Assembly (NCBI RefSeq): GCF_006974105.1
Contig: NZ_CP036282.1
Location: forward strand, 1,612,001-1,676,000
Reading direction: 5' to 3'
DNA length: 64,000 nt
Origin: Rhodoferax aquaticus
Lineage (GTDB): Bacteria; Pseudomonadota; Gammaproteobacteria; Burkholderiales; Burkholderiaceae_C
This document shows positions 38,729-49,018 of the stretch, one piece after another (the first letter of the stretch is position 1; each line of letters starts with the position of its first letter). The notes below the pieces were generated by a model that was not told the DNA's origin, searched no databases, and was given only the letters and a program-made list of their open reading frames with translations. Made by a program: the position numbers and the translations under genes.

Positions 38729-39723
38729 GCGCTGTAGACGCCATTGTTGTTAGTCAGGGAACGGTCCAGCGCCGTGCTATCGCCAAAGCCATTACGCTGC
38801 TGGAGTCCACGCGCGCCGACCACCGCGCGCAGGCTGATGAGCTGCTCACTGCCTTGCTGCCACACACTGGAAAGTCTTTGCGCCTAGGCATCAGCGGGGT
38901 GCCGGGCGTGGGCAAAAGCACCTTCATCGAGGCCCTTGGCCTGCACCTGATCGAACAGGGCCACCGTGTGGCGGTGTTGACCATTGACCCCTCCAGCTCG
39001 GTTTCCGGGGGCTCGATCTTGGGCGACAAGACGCGTATGGAAAAGCTTTCCATGCACGAGAAGGCCTACATCCGCCCCAGCCCGAGTAGTGGCACGCTGG
39101 GTGGCGTGGCCGAGAAAACGCGCGAGGCCATGCTGGTCTGCGAAGCGGCGGGCTACGACATCGTGATTGTGGAGACCGTGGGCGTGGGCCAGAGCGAGAC
39201 AGCGGTGCAGGGCATGACCGACATGTTTGTGCTGATGCAACTGCCCAACGCGGGCGATGACTTGCAAGCCATCAAAAAAGGCGTGATGGAGCTGGCCGAC
39301 CTGGTGGTCATCAACAAAGCGGATATCGACGCCGATGCCGCCACTCGCGCGCAGGCCATGATTACGTCTAGCCTGCGGCTGCTGGGTATGCATGGCAATC
39401 CGAATGATCCGCACAGCGACAAGCACTGGCAGCCACAAGTCATCAGCCTGAGCGCGCTATTAGGCCAAGGTGTAGATACGTTTTGGAAAGCTGTGAGCGA
39501 ATTCCAGACGCTGCAAACTGCCAACGGCCTTTTCAATCAACGCCGCCAGAACCAGTCGCTGTCATGGATGTGGGAGCGCATTGACGCAGGACTGAAGCAG
39601 GCATTCAAGCAAAACTCGGCGGTGCGCGAGCAGCTGCCCCAGCTCACAGCGTCGGTGCAGGCAGGCCAGCTGGCCGCCAGCACGGCAGCGCGAGAGCTAT
39701 TGCGCACATGGAATCAAAGATGA
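38725..39723 (+). CDS. meaB: Methylmalonyl-CoA mutase-associated GTPase MeaB
   Basis: A 332-residue G3E-type P-loop GTPase that protects the mutase and gates delivery of adenosylcobalamin. The P-loop is GISGVPGVGKSTF (about 55-67); DIVIVETVGVGQSE is the switch region with Walker B, and VINKADID gives guanine specificity. The start overlaps the acetyltransferase stop by 4 bases and the stop overlaps the next ATG, confirming co-expression with the mutase. Confidence 0.96.
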   Translation: MSAVDAIVVSQGTVQRRAIAKAITLLESTRADHRAQADELLTALLPHTGKSLRLGISGVPGVGKSTFIEALGLHLIEQGHRVAVLTIDPSSSVSGGSILGDKTRMEKLSMHEKAYIRPSPSSGTLGGVAEKTREAMLVCEAAGYDIVIVETVGVGQSETAVQGMTDMFVLMQLPNAGDDLQAIKKGVMELADLVVINKADIDADAATRAQAMITSSLRLLGMHGNPNDPHSDKHWQPQVISLSALLGQGVDTFWKAVSEFQTLQTANGLFNQRRQNQSLSWMWERIDAGLKQAFKQNSAVREQLPQLTASVQAGQLAASTAARELLRTWNQR

Positions 39724-40610
39724 GCATCAAGGCATTCTTTTATTCAGTCGCGGTATTGGTCGCAGGTCTGTTCAGTGGCGGCGTACAGGCCCAAGAGGCC
39801 TTGGTGGCCGGGCAGGAGGCGGTGTTTACCTTCACACCCAGCGGATACTTTTCCAACAAGCCGGTGCCCGTGTATTACTACAAGGCGCCGCAAGCCGGTA
39901 AGGATGCCAAGGTGCTGATTGCGATTCATGGGGCAGAGCGGGATGCGACCATCCAGCGCAGCAACTGGCAAAGCTGGGCCCAGAAAAACAATGCGGTGGT
40001 GCTGGCCCCGCAATTCGACAAGGGGCCGTATCCGGACCGCTTGTTTCAATGGGGGGGCATGGAAGATACCGACCCGCAACACTGGACCTTTCAGATCGTG
40101 GAGCAGCTCTTCCAGAAAGTGCGTCGCGATGAGCATTTGAACGCTGAGCGCTATTTCCTGTTCGGTCATTCTGCCGGTGGGCAGTTCGTCCACCGCTTCA
40201 CTTTGATGATGAACGAGTCCCATGTAGCGGTGGCGGTTGCTGCCAACGCAGGCTCGTACACCATGCCCACCTACCAGGACTCTTTTTTCAGCCGGGGCTT
40301 TCCGTGGTTTGCCAGCGAGAAACGTTTGCCACCCGCCCAGCTCGCGCAGGCGTTCTCCCACAAGATGGTGGTAATGCTGGGCGAGGAAGACACCAAGTCT
40401 GACGCGTTGTTACCCAAAGAGCCTGAGGCCATGGCGCAGGGCGAGCACCGCTTTGCGCGAGGACAAAACTTTTACAAGACTGCCCTGGAGCAGGCCCAGC
40501 GCCTGCACGTAGATCTGGCTTGGACGCTGCAGACAGTTCCCGGCGTGGGCCACAGCCCCAAAGGCACGACCAAGCAGGCCGAAAAAATCTTCACCAATTT
40601 CGATAACTGA
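39720..40610 (+). CDS. Exported alpha/beta hydrolase
   Basis: A 296-residue protein. [26 protein letters not shown] is a signal peptide cut after AQA. The nucleophile elbow GHSAGG (about residue 149) and the oxyanion-loop stretch [10 protein letters not shown] mark an alpha/beta hydrolase, with a late histidine in [10 protein letters not shown]. It resembles secreted esterase or PHB-depolymerase-like proteins, but the substrate is unknown. ATG at 39720 overlaps the meaB stop as ATGA; an ATG 12 bases upstream is also in frame. It is unusual for such a gene to sit inside the mutase/carboxylase operon. Confidence 0.8.
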   Translation: MSIKAFFYSVAVLVAGLFSGGVQAQEALVAGQEAVFTFTPSGYFSNKPVPVYYYKAPQAGKDAKVLIAIHGAERDATIQRSNWQSWAQKNNAVVLAPQFDKGPYPDRLFQWGGMEDTDPQHWTFQIVEQLFQKVRRDEHLNAERYFLFGHSAGGQFVHRFTLMMNESHVAVAVAANAGSYTMPTYQDSFFSRGFPWFASEKRLPPAQLAQAFSHKMVVMLGEEDTKSDALLPKEPEAMAQGEHRFARGQNFYKTALEQAQRLHVDLAWTLQTVPGVGHSPKGTTKQAEKIFTNFDN

Positions 40611-40621
40611 AGGACGACAAC

Positions 40622-42154
<1,533 letters not shown>

Positions 42155-42193
42155 TTGTTATGCGTGCTGCAAGTCTTGTTGTTCGCGCGGGAT

Positions 42194-42408
42194 CGGGCTG
42201 CCAGGGCGTTTTGCTCCGTGTCCCCCGCGCTGCGCGCTCCTCCTTGACCTGCGCAAAACGCCCAGGCAGCCCGACCCCGAGTGTTTGGTTTGCCATGGCT
42301 TGCAAACTTCTTTCCTTCGCAGCAGCGGGCATGGTGTGTCTGCCGCAGCGTGGACTTGGGGTTTTGCCAAGTCAAGGAGGAGCCCGCAGGGCGGGGGACA
42401 TGAGCGGA
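42194..42408. repeat. Paired inverted REP-like elements between pccB and pccA
   Basis: Two nested symmetries are present. CGGGCTGCC-A-GGGCGTTTTGC (42194-42214) pairs with 42253-42273 with one mismatch, giving a 21-bp stem. In addition 42236-42259 (GCTCCTCCTTGAC, then GCAAAAC) is inverted at 42361-42383, and TGTCCCCCGC near 42219 is inverted near 42391. The layout is two similar elements in opposite orientation, like a BIME. The remaining part of 42155-42505 shows no gene. Confidence 0.7.
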
Positions 42409-42505
42409 GGCGGATACGCCGTGGCCGTTGCGAGCTCAGACACGACGCAACTCCAGAAAAACACATGCCCAAGTCGGCACACCCCACACCGTTAGGAGAC
42501 TAGAA

Positions 42506-44554
42506 ATGTTCACCAAAATCCTGATCGCCAACCGTGGCGAAATCGCCTGCCGCGTCATTGCTACCGCCAAGAAAATGGGCATTAAAACCGTAGCGGTTTA
42601 CTCGGATGCTGACAAAGAAGCTCGCCACGTGGCGCTGGCGGACGAGGCCGTCAATATTGGCCCCGCGCCCAGCCGCGAGAGCTATTTGCAGGCTGAAAAA
42701 ATCATTGCCGCCTGCAAACAAACCGGCGCACAAGCCGTGCACCCCGGCTACGGCTTCTTGAGCGAGAACGAAGCCTTTGCCAAGCGCTGCGAGGACGAGG
42801 GCATTGCCTTCATCGGCCCCAAGGCGCACTCCATTGCGGCCATGGGTGACAAGATTGCCTCCAAGAAGCTGGCCAACGAGGCGAAGGTAAACACCATCCC
42901 CGGCTACAACGACGCCATTGCAGGCCCAGAGCAAGCGGTGGAGATCGCCAAGGGCATTGGCTACCCCGTGATGATCAAGGCGTCTGCCGGCGGCGGCGGC
43001 AAGGGCTTGCGCGTGGCGTTCAATGACAAAGAGGCCTTCGAAGGTTTCTCCAGCTGCCAGAACGAAGCCCGCAACAGCTTTGGCGACGACCGTATCTTCA
43101 TCGAGAAGTTTGTGCAGGAGCCGCGCCACATCGAGATCCAAGTGCTGGGCGACAGCCATGGCAACGTGATTTATTTGAACGAGCGCGAGTGCTCCATCCA
43201 GCGCCGCCACCAGAAGGTGATTGAAGAGGCGCCCAGCCCCTTTATCAGCGATGCCACCCGCAAAGCCATGGGCGAGCAGGCGGTGCAACTGGCCAAGGCC
43301 GTGAAGTACCAGAGCGCAGGCACCGTGGAGTTTGTGGTCGGCAAAGACCAGGACTTCTACTTCCTGGAAATGAACACCCGCCTGCAGGTGGAGCACCCGG
43401 TGACCGAATGCATCACCGGCCTGGATTTGGTGGAGCTGATGATCCGCGTGGCCGCTGGCGAAAAGCTGCCGCTCACGCAAGCGGATGTGAAGCGCGACGG
43501 CTGGGCCATTGAGTGCCGCATCAACGCCGAAGACCCGTTCCGCAACTTCCTGCCATCCACGGGCCGTCTGGTGCGTTTTGCGCCGCCAGAGCAGAACATG
43601 TGGCAGAGCGACACCGAGCACCTGCAAGGAGTGCGCGTGGACACCGGCGTGCAGGACGGCGGCGAGATCCCCATGTTCTACGACTCGATGATTGCCAAGC
43701 TCATCGTGCACGGCAAAGACCGCAATGACGCGATTGCCAAGATGCGCGAAGCGCTCAACGGTTTTGTGATTCGCGGTGTGTCGAGCAACATCCCGTTCCA
43801 AGCCGCGCTGCTGGCCCACCCCAAGTTTGTGAGTGGGGACTTCAACACAGGCTTTATCGCCGAGCACTATGGCAAGGGTTTCGCGGCGGAAGATGTGCCG
43901 CATGACGACCCGTCCATGCTCGTTGCCTTGGCTGCCTTTGTGCGCCGCAAGTCACGCGAGCGTGCGGCGGGCATCTCGGGGCAGTTGCCCGGTTACGCCG
44001 TGGAGGCTGGCAAAGACTATGTGGTGGTGAGCTTGGACGCCAAGGGCAACAACAGCTACACCGCAGTCCATGTGGATGAGTTTGAGGGTGAAACAGGCTC
44101 CGCCCGCGTACTGGTGGGCGCAAGCAGCTATGTAATTCGTAGCAAGTCGCGCCTAAACGACATTGCCATCACCGGCACTGCCAACGGTAAGGCCTTTACC
44201 GCCCAGGTGGAGCGCGGCACGCCCAAAAACCCACTGGCGCTGCGCGTACAGCACAACGGCACGCGCATTGACGCCTTGGTGATGTCGCCCCGTATGGCCG
44301 AGCTGCACAAGCTCATGCCGCACAAAGCACCGCCGGATATGAGCCGCTTTGTGCTCTCGCCCATGCCCGGCTTGCTGGTGGAAGTGGCCGTGGTGCCCGG
44401 CCAGAAGGTGCAGGCCGGGGAGCGTGTGGCGGTGATTGAAGCCATGAAGATGGAAAACGTGTTGTTTGCCGCCGCCGATGGTGTGGTGGGCAAGGTCATG
44501 GCTGCCAAAGGTGAGAGCCTGAGCGTGGACCAGGCCATCGTGGAATTCGTTTAA
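42506..44554 (+). CDS. pccA: Propionyl-CoA carboxylase alpha subunit (biotin carboxylase + biotin carrier)
   Basis: A 682-residue subunit that carboxylates its own biotin with ATP and bicarbonate. The N-terminal biotin carboxylase (about 1-450) begins MFTKILIANRGEIACRV and contains KASAGGGGKGLRV (ATP loop) and FLEMNTRLQVEHPVTE. A middle BT-type domain links it to the C-terminal biotinyl domain, where EAMKMENV carries the biotin on Lys648. TTAGGAGA precedes the ATG at 42506. With pccB this forms the complete enzyme; the methylmalonyl-CoA epimerase-like gene follows after 9 bases. Confidence 0.96.
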   Translation: MFTKILIANRGEIACRVIATAKKMGIKTVAVYSDADKEARHVALADEAVNIGPAPSRESYLQAEKIIAACKQTGAQAVHPGYGFLSENEAFAKRCEDEGIAFIGPKAHSIAAMGDKIASKKLANEAKVNTIPGYNDAIAGPEQAVEIAKGIGYPVMIKASAGGGGKGLRVAFNDKEAFEGFSSCQNEARNSFGDDRIFIEKFVQEPRHIEIQVLGDSHGNVIYLNERECSIQRRHQKVIEEAPSPFISDATRKAMGEQAVQLAKAVKYQSAGTVEFVVGKDQDFYFLEMNTRLQVEHPVTECITGLDLVELMIRVAAGEKLPLTQADVKRDGWAIECRINAEDPFRNFLPSTGRLVRFAPPEQNMWQSDTEHLQGVRVDTGVQDGGEIPMFYDSMIAKLIVHGKDRNDAIAKMREALNGFVIRGVSSNIPFQAALLAHPKFVSGDFNTGFIAEHYGKGFAAEDVPHDDPSMLVALAAFVRRKSRERAAGISGQLPGYAVEAGKDYVVVSLDAKGNNSYTAVHVDEFEGETGSARVLVGASSYVIRSKSRLNDIAITGTANGKAFTAQVERGTPKNPLALRVQHNGTRIDALVMSPRMAELHKLMPHKAPPDMSRFVLSPMPGLLVEVAVVPGQKVQAGERVAVIEAMKMENVLFAAADGVVGKVMAAKGESLSVDQAIVEFV

Positions 44555-44563
44555 GGAATGGCT

Positions 44564-45040
44564 ATGACACAGCGTCCATTTAAGGTCTTAGGCATCCAGC
44601 AAATCGCCATCGGTGGCCCTGACAAAAAGCGCTTGCAAACCCTGTGGGTGGACATGCTGGGGCTGGAGGTCACCGCCACCTTCCAAAGCGAGAAGGAAAA
44701 TGTGGATGAAGACATCTGCGCCATAGGCTCAGGCCCCTTCAAGGTGGAGGTCGACCTGATGCAACCGCTGGACCCTGACAAGAAGCCGGCAGTGCACATC
44801 ACGCCGCTGAACCATGTGGGGCTGTGGATCGACAACCTGCCGGTCGCTGTGGAGTGGCTTACCGCCAAGGGCGTGCGCTTTGCCCCGGGTGGCATACGCA
44901 AGGGCGCAGCGGGCTATGACATTACCTTTTTGCACCCCAAAAGCAACGACGAATTCCCGATTGCCGGGGAGGGCGTGTTGATTGAGTTGGTGCAAGCCCC
45001 GCAAGAGGTGGTGCAGGCGTTTGCTGCGTTGGCGGGCTAG
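44564..45040 (+). CDS. VOC family protein, probable methylmalonyl-CoA epimerase
   Basis: A 158-residue glyoxalase-fold protein with two paired beta-alpha-beta modules, starting [21 protein letters not shown] and with [17 protein letters not shown] in the second half. His, Glu and metal-ligand positions (QQIAI, EVDLM, NHVGLW, LIELV) are consistent with the epimerase of this pathway, which would connect the PccAB product to the mutase. ATG at 44564 has AAGGA at a normal distance, whereas the ATG at 44558 would touch it. It is the last gene of the operon. Another VOC activity cannot be excluded. Confidence 0.78.
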   Translation: MTQRPFKVLGIQQIAIGGPDKKRLQTLWVDMLGLEVTATFQSEKENVDEDICAIGSGPFKVEVDLMQPLDPDKKPAVHITPLNHVGLWIDNLPVAVEWLTAKGVRFAPGGIRKGAAGYDITFLHPKSNDEFPIAGEGVLIELVQAPQEVVQAFAALAG

Positions 45041-45068
45041 GGCCTGCTGACAGCACCCCAGCGGTGGC

Positions 45069-45740
45069 TTAGTTGCCTTCGCGCTTGGCGCGGGCGCGGG
45101 CCAAGGCCGCTTCAATCACGGCGCGCTTTTTGTCCAAAACCACAGGGTCGGTGTGTTGTGAGTGTTGGGGCAAGTCCGCCAGTTTGGTGACGGCTTTTTG
45201 CTCTAGCCGAGCGTCGTGTTCGCGGGCCTCGCGTGCACGGCGGGTTGTGCCGGCCTCAAAGCGCTGACGCGCCGTGTCGGCCAGGGCTTGCGGCCAAGCG
45301 GCCCAGCCTGTGGCCTCACCCGTGACGTTTTCCAACAAAATGCAATCGACGGGGCACACAGGAATGCACAGCTCGCAGCCCGTGCAGTGCGGCTCGATGA
45401 CGGTGTGCATCATTTTGTTGGAACCAAAAATCGCATCGGTCGGGCAGGCTTTGATGCACAGTGTGCAGCCTATGCACCAGTCTTCGTCGATGAAGGCCAC
45501 TTTGCGTGGGCCTTCTTGTCCAAAGTCTGGGTTCAGCGGCTTGGGTACGCGGCCCGTGATGCTGGCCAAGCGCACCACGCCCTCGTAGCCGCCGGGTGGG
45601 CACTGGTTGATGTCTGCCTCACCGGACGCGAGCGCATCAGCGTAGCCCGCACAGTCGGGATAGCCACAGCGGGTGCACTGGGTTTGGGGCAGGGCGCCGA
45701 GTAGGCGGGCGGCTAAACCCGCATCACGAAGCTCCCCCAT
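45069..45740 (-). CDS. rsxB: RnfB/RsxB-type ferredoxin
   Basis: A 223-residue iron-sulfur protein. An N-terminal Fe-S domain holds CTRCGYPDCAGYADAL with a further Cys-Pro. Two [4Fe-4S] ferredoxin motifs follow, CIGCTLCIKACPTDAI and CTGCELCIPVCPVDCI. The C-terminal third is Arg/Ala-rich and charged. The hydrophobic N-terminal anchor of true RnfB is missing, so it should be soluble. None of rnfA, C, D, G or E is present, as with many lone RnfB-like genes in betaproteobacteria. Only 2 bases separate it from the PHB depolymerase stop upstream, so they share a transcript. Confidence 0.85.
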   Translation of the reverse strand: MGELRDAGLAARLLGALPQTQCTRCGYPDCAGYADALASGEADINQCPPGGYEGVVRLASITGRVPKPLNPDFGQEGPRKVAFIDEDWCIGCTLCIKACPTDAIFGSNKMMHTVIEPHCTGCELCIPVCPVDCILLENVTGEATGWAAWPQALADTARQRFEAGTTRRAREAREHDARLEQKAVTKLADLPQHSQHTDPVVLDKKRAVIEAALARARAKREGN

Positions 45741-45742
45741 GC

Positions 45743-47389
45743 TTACGCTGCGCTGCTAGGGGCCGCGGTGTTGGTTTCTTCTGCTACAGAAGTAGTAGCT
45801 GCTTGCGCACTATTGGTGGGCGCTGTAGCCACTTTTTGCTGCTTTTTGGCGGCTACCTGGCCCACCACGCGACCTACGTTTTGCGCGGCAGGGCGGGGGG
45901 CGCTTTTCACTGCAGTTTTGACGGCTGCTTTTGCAGCAGGTTTCGCGCTAGCTTTGGTCGCTGGTTTTGCAAGCGCTGTTTTTGCGACTTTGGCTGCAGG
46001 TTTGGCAAGAGGTTTTGCGGCTACTGCTGTGCTGGCAAGCGCTGGTTTGGACGCTGACTTGGCCTCGGTCGTGGGCGCTGCTGCTTTGGGCTTGGAGGGC
46101 TTTGGCGCAGCTGCAGCTGCCTGCTTGTTGTGGTTGGCGAGGATAAAGGCTTTGACTTGCGGGTACACCAGCTCGCGCCAGCGACGGCCTGAAAAAATGC
46201 CATAGTGCCCTGCACCTTTGGCTTCAAAGTGCTTTTGTTTTGACTTGGGTACGCCTGTGCAGATCTCGTGCACGGCTTGGGTTTGGCCTGAGCCGGAGAT
46301 GTCGTCCAGCTCACCCTCTACCGACATCAGCGCGGTGGTGGTGATGTCGGCGGGCCGCACACGTTCGGTTTTGCCATTGACGCCCTTGACGTCCCAGGTG
46401 CCATTGACCAAGGCAAACTCTTGGAACACCACGCGAATGGTCTCCAAGTAGTAGTCAGCGTCCATGTCCAGCACGGCGTTGTACTCGTCGTAGAACTTGC
46501 GGTGGGCTTCGGCGCTGGTGTCGTCGCCCTTGATCAGGTCTTTAAAGTAGTCGTAATGGCTCTTGGCGTGGTGGTCGGGGTTCATGGCCACAAAGCCAGT
46601 GTGCTGCAAAAAGCCGGGGTAGACGCGACGGCCCGCACCCGGGAAGTTACTGGGCACGCGGTAAATCACATTGTTCTCAAACCAGCTGTGGCTCTTGTTC
46701 ATGGCCAAGTTGTTCACCGCCGTGGGGGATTTGCGGGCGTCGATAGGGCCGCCCATCATGGTCATGGTCAATGGGGTGGTCTCGCCACGGCTGGCCATGA
46801 GCGACACGGCCGCCAGCACCGGAACTGTGGGCTGGCACACGCTCATGACGTGGCAGTGCCCATATTTGCCTTGGATGTGCCGGATGAACTCTTGCACATA
46901 GTTCACATAGTCGTCGAGGTGGAACTCACCCTCGGACAAAGGCACGAGGCGGGCATTTTTCCAGTCCGTGATGTAGACCTTGTGGTCCTTGAGCATGGCT
47001 TTGACGGTGTCGCGCAGCAAGGTGGCGTAGTGGCCAGACAAGGGGGCCACGATGAGCACGACCGGCTCATCTTTGATGGCGGCAAAGGTGGCGTTGTCGT
47101 CCGTCAGCCTTTTGAAGCGCCGCAGCTCGCAAAAAGGCTTGTCCATTTCAATGCGTTCCAAAATGGCAACTTCTACCCCCTCGATGTCAATCGAGCGCAG
47201 ACCAAACTCGGGTTTGACATAGTCTTTGCCCAAGCGGTGCAAGAGGTCATAGCCTGCGGAAATGCGTTGGGACAACGGGCTTTGGCCTGCCAAAGAGTTG
47301 GGGTTGCCAAAGAGCTTGGCCGCCGTTTGTGCCAAGTCAGAAAACGGCTCCATGAGCGAGCGTTGGGTTTCGTAGATTTGGTAAAGCAT
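45743..47389 (-). CDS. phaZ: Intracellular polyhydroxyalkanoate depolymerase with Ala/Lys-rich tail
   Basis: A 548-residue protein. Residues 1-418 match intracellular PHB depolymerases of the Ralstonia PhaZ1 type, which release 3-hydroxybutyrate from native granules; the nucleophile is Cys185 in VMSVCQPTVPV, with acid and His in EGELDDISG and GAGHYGIFSGRRW. Residues 419-548 are a tail made almost wholly of Ala, Lys, Pro, Thr and Ser (KPAAKVAKTALAKPATKAS), like histone H1 or PhaM-type tails. This tail is not a normal part of the enzyme as I know it. Part of it is encoded by a dispersed repeat at 45791-45839. The lone rsxB-like gene follows. Confidence 0.9.
   Translation of the reverse strand: MLYQIYETQRSLMEPFSDLAQTAAKLFGNPNSLAGQSPLSQRISAGYDLLHRLGKDYVKPEFGLRSIDIEGVEVAILERIEMDKPFCELRRFKRLTDDNATFAAIKDEPVVLIVAPLSGHYATLLRDTVKAMLKDHKVYITDWKNARLVPLSEGEFHLDDYVNYVQEFIRHIQGKYGHCHVMSVCQPTVPVLAAVSLMASRGETTPLTMTMMGGPIDARKSPTAVNNLAMNKSHSWFENNVIYRVPSNFPGAGRRVYPGFLQHTGFVAMNPDHHAKSHYDYFKDLIKGDDTSAEAHRKFYDEYNAVLDMDADYYLETIRVVFQEFALVNGTWDVKGVNGKTERVRPADITTTALMSVEGELDDISGSGQTQAVHEICTGVPKSKQKHFEAKGAGHYGIFSGRRWRELVYPQVKAFILANHNKQAAAAAPKPSKPKAAAPTTEAKSASKPALASTAVAAKPLAKPAAKVAKTALAKPATKASAKPAAKAAVKTAVKSAPRPAAQNVGRVVGQVAAKKQQKVATAPTNSAQAATTSVAEETNTAAPSSAA
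45791..45839 (+). repeat. Dispersed repeat inside the phaZ tail, copy G
   Basis: The sequence AGTAGTAGCTGCTTGCGCAC, then a variable centre and gggcgctgtagccactttttgc. It belongs to the family of copies A-E. On the coding strand it supplies KVATAPTNSAQAATTSV in frame. Confidence 0.6.
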
Positions 47390-47510
47390 GGGGACTCACT
47401 TTCGGAAAATGTTGCAGTGCAATATAACAGGTCAGCGCGTTCTTGTTGTTGTTTGCTGTGCTTTGCGCAACACCGTTGCCGACTACCGGACTATCTCCCC
47501 GTGTTTTGAG

Positions 47511-48857
47511 CTATTGATTGCCACTGGCTTTCAAAATGCCGCGTACGGCATTGCGGCTGTGGGCTCCAAAATGACCCAAAAGGTCTGCAATCGCGGCGTC
47601 CAGCTTGGCGCGGTCGGCGGGTTCACGCTTGGCTAGTTCATTGACCAAGTTGATGCCGCTTTCTTTCACCCCAAAGTCAAAGTCTGGGTCGCTCACATAG
47701 CCGGGCGGCATGGCAGCGACCAGCAAGTCAGCCAACTGCGCACCAAAGGCCGCTGACTGGGCTGCCACTGTGTCGCGCACATAGGTGTCGTTCCATGCGG
47801 GGTACTTGCTATCCTGGTCGCTGTTGCGCAAGGATTTTTCAATCGGGGTGTCTTGCTTGGCCTTGGCCGCGTTTTGGAGCAATTCGGTCTGGTACTTTTC
47901 CAGCGCCAAATGGCGGTTAGACAGCAAGATGACCATGCCGTCTTTCATGCCAGACATACCCGCCATCGCCAGAATATTGGCTCCCAGCAACTTGGCCGTG
48001 GAGTTGCCTGGTGCTAGGCGCGCGTGGTAAGGCTGGGTGAGGTCTTGCAGGTAGTGCAAGGAGAGGCCCGCAAAACGCCAGCCCCAGTAAGGGTGCCCGG
48101 TGCGAAAGGCCAAGGCTGACAAGGTGGCGTACTGGTAGTTGCGCAGCAGTGGAAAGGTGCGTTTGATAAACGGTGCTGCGGTGTAAAGAATGGAGCTCTC
48201 ATGCATGAAACCCATGTGAAAGGGCGCTTGCGTGGCGTAAGGCAGAGCGGGGTTGCCAAACGGTTGGGCACCAAAGCCATAGACCTTGCCCCAGTCGCTC
48301 GGGCTGTCGTCAAAAAGATTGATGTCTAGGCCGTAGTCAGGTTCGTCGCTGGCAGAAGCAATCACAGCCAAGGGTGCCACCATCTCGCCGGGCTTCAAGG
48401 CCACGTAGCGGTAAGTGGAGTTGGGTGTCTCTGGCAGCGTATTCACCGCTGCGTGGGGCAGCATGGTTGGGTTGGCCGGTGGGCGTAGGGGGTCTGGCTG
48501 GTAGTACAGCGCAAACTTGGAATTGGGTGCCACCCGCAGCGCGCTCAAAAACGCCAGGCGGCGCGCATCGTCTGAGCGATTGGGCTCCGCCTTGAAGGCC
48601 AGCACCGACGGGCGGGCTGGGTACTTGTCGATGTTGGAGGCTGCCCAGGCTTCTTGGCTGGCAAGCAGCGCTTCCAATGGCTTTTCTTCTGCCTTCAAGA
48701 AAGCTTCTAGAGTTTCGACCTGCACAGGTGCCGCTTCAGCAACTTCGGGCATTTTTTCAAATGCGCGGTAGGCCGGGAAACTGTGGTTGCCCCACGCAAA
48801 GACTTGTGGGCTGGCAATCAGGCAGCTAATGGCTACTGCATGGTAAAAACGTCGCAT
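47511..48857 (-). CDS. Exported zinc-dependent phospholipase C / P1 nuclease-fold protein
   Basis: A 448-residue exported protein. The signal peptide MRRFYHAVAISCLIASPQVFA is cut directly before Trp22 (WGNHSFPAYRAF); in this fold the free N-terminal Trp is itself a zinc ligand. The helix LHYLQDLTQPYHARL carries the His-x3-Asp-x5-His metal site typical of bacterial phospholipase C and S1/P1 nucleases, and FGAHSRNAV near the end may be another. The substrate (phospholipid or nucleic acid) is not determined. It is divergent from another exported protein at 49019, with about 160 bases between starts. Confidence 0.72.
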   Translation of the reverse strand: MRRFYHAVAISCLIASPQVFAWGNHSFPAYRAFEKMPEVAEAAPVQVETLEAFLKAEEKPLEALLASQEAWAASNIDKYPARPSVLAFKAEPNRSDDARRLAFLSALRVAPNSKFALYYQPDPLRPPANPTMLPHAAVNTLPETPNSTYRYVALKPGEMVAPLAVIASASDEPDYGLDINLFDDSPSDWGKVYGFGAQPFGNPALPYATQAPFHMGFMHESSILYTAAPFIKRTFPLLRNYQYATLSALAFRTGHPYWGWRFAGLSLHYLQDLTQPYHARLAPGNSTAKLLGANILAMAGMSGMKDGMVILLSNRHLALEKYQTELLQNAAKAKQDTPIEKSLRNSDQDSKYPAWNDTYVRDTVAAQSAAFGAQLADLLVAAMPPGYVSDPDFDFGVKESGINLVNELAKREPADRAKLDAAIADLLGHFGAHSRNAVRGILKASGNQ

Positions 48858-49018
48858 CTAAAGGTCTCCAATAGCGGTTTGAATCAGTGGTGGCAAAGTC
48901 GGCGAGGCGGGTGGCTTTTTCTGCTTGCTTTTGTGGCTCAGATTATGCGACTTGCAAGCACTTGTTTTTGCCAACCGCATGGCCTATCTTCAAAACTAAC
49001 AGACTTCTAAACACTCCA

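Noticed and set aside
42194..42408. Possible CRISPR-like repeats between pccB and pccA
   Set aside because: The elements are inverted, only two, and have no regular spacers.
42500..43903. A 467-codon open frame opposite pccA
   Set aside because: Antisense shadow of the biotin carboxylase domain; no recognisable motif.
46421..47509. A 362-codon open frame opposite phaZ
   Set aside because: Shadow frame; phaZ has clear catalytic motifs on the other strand.
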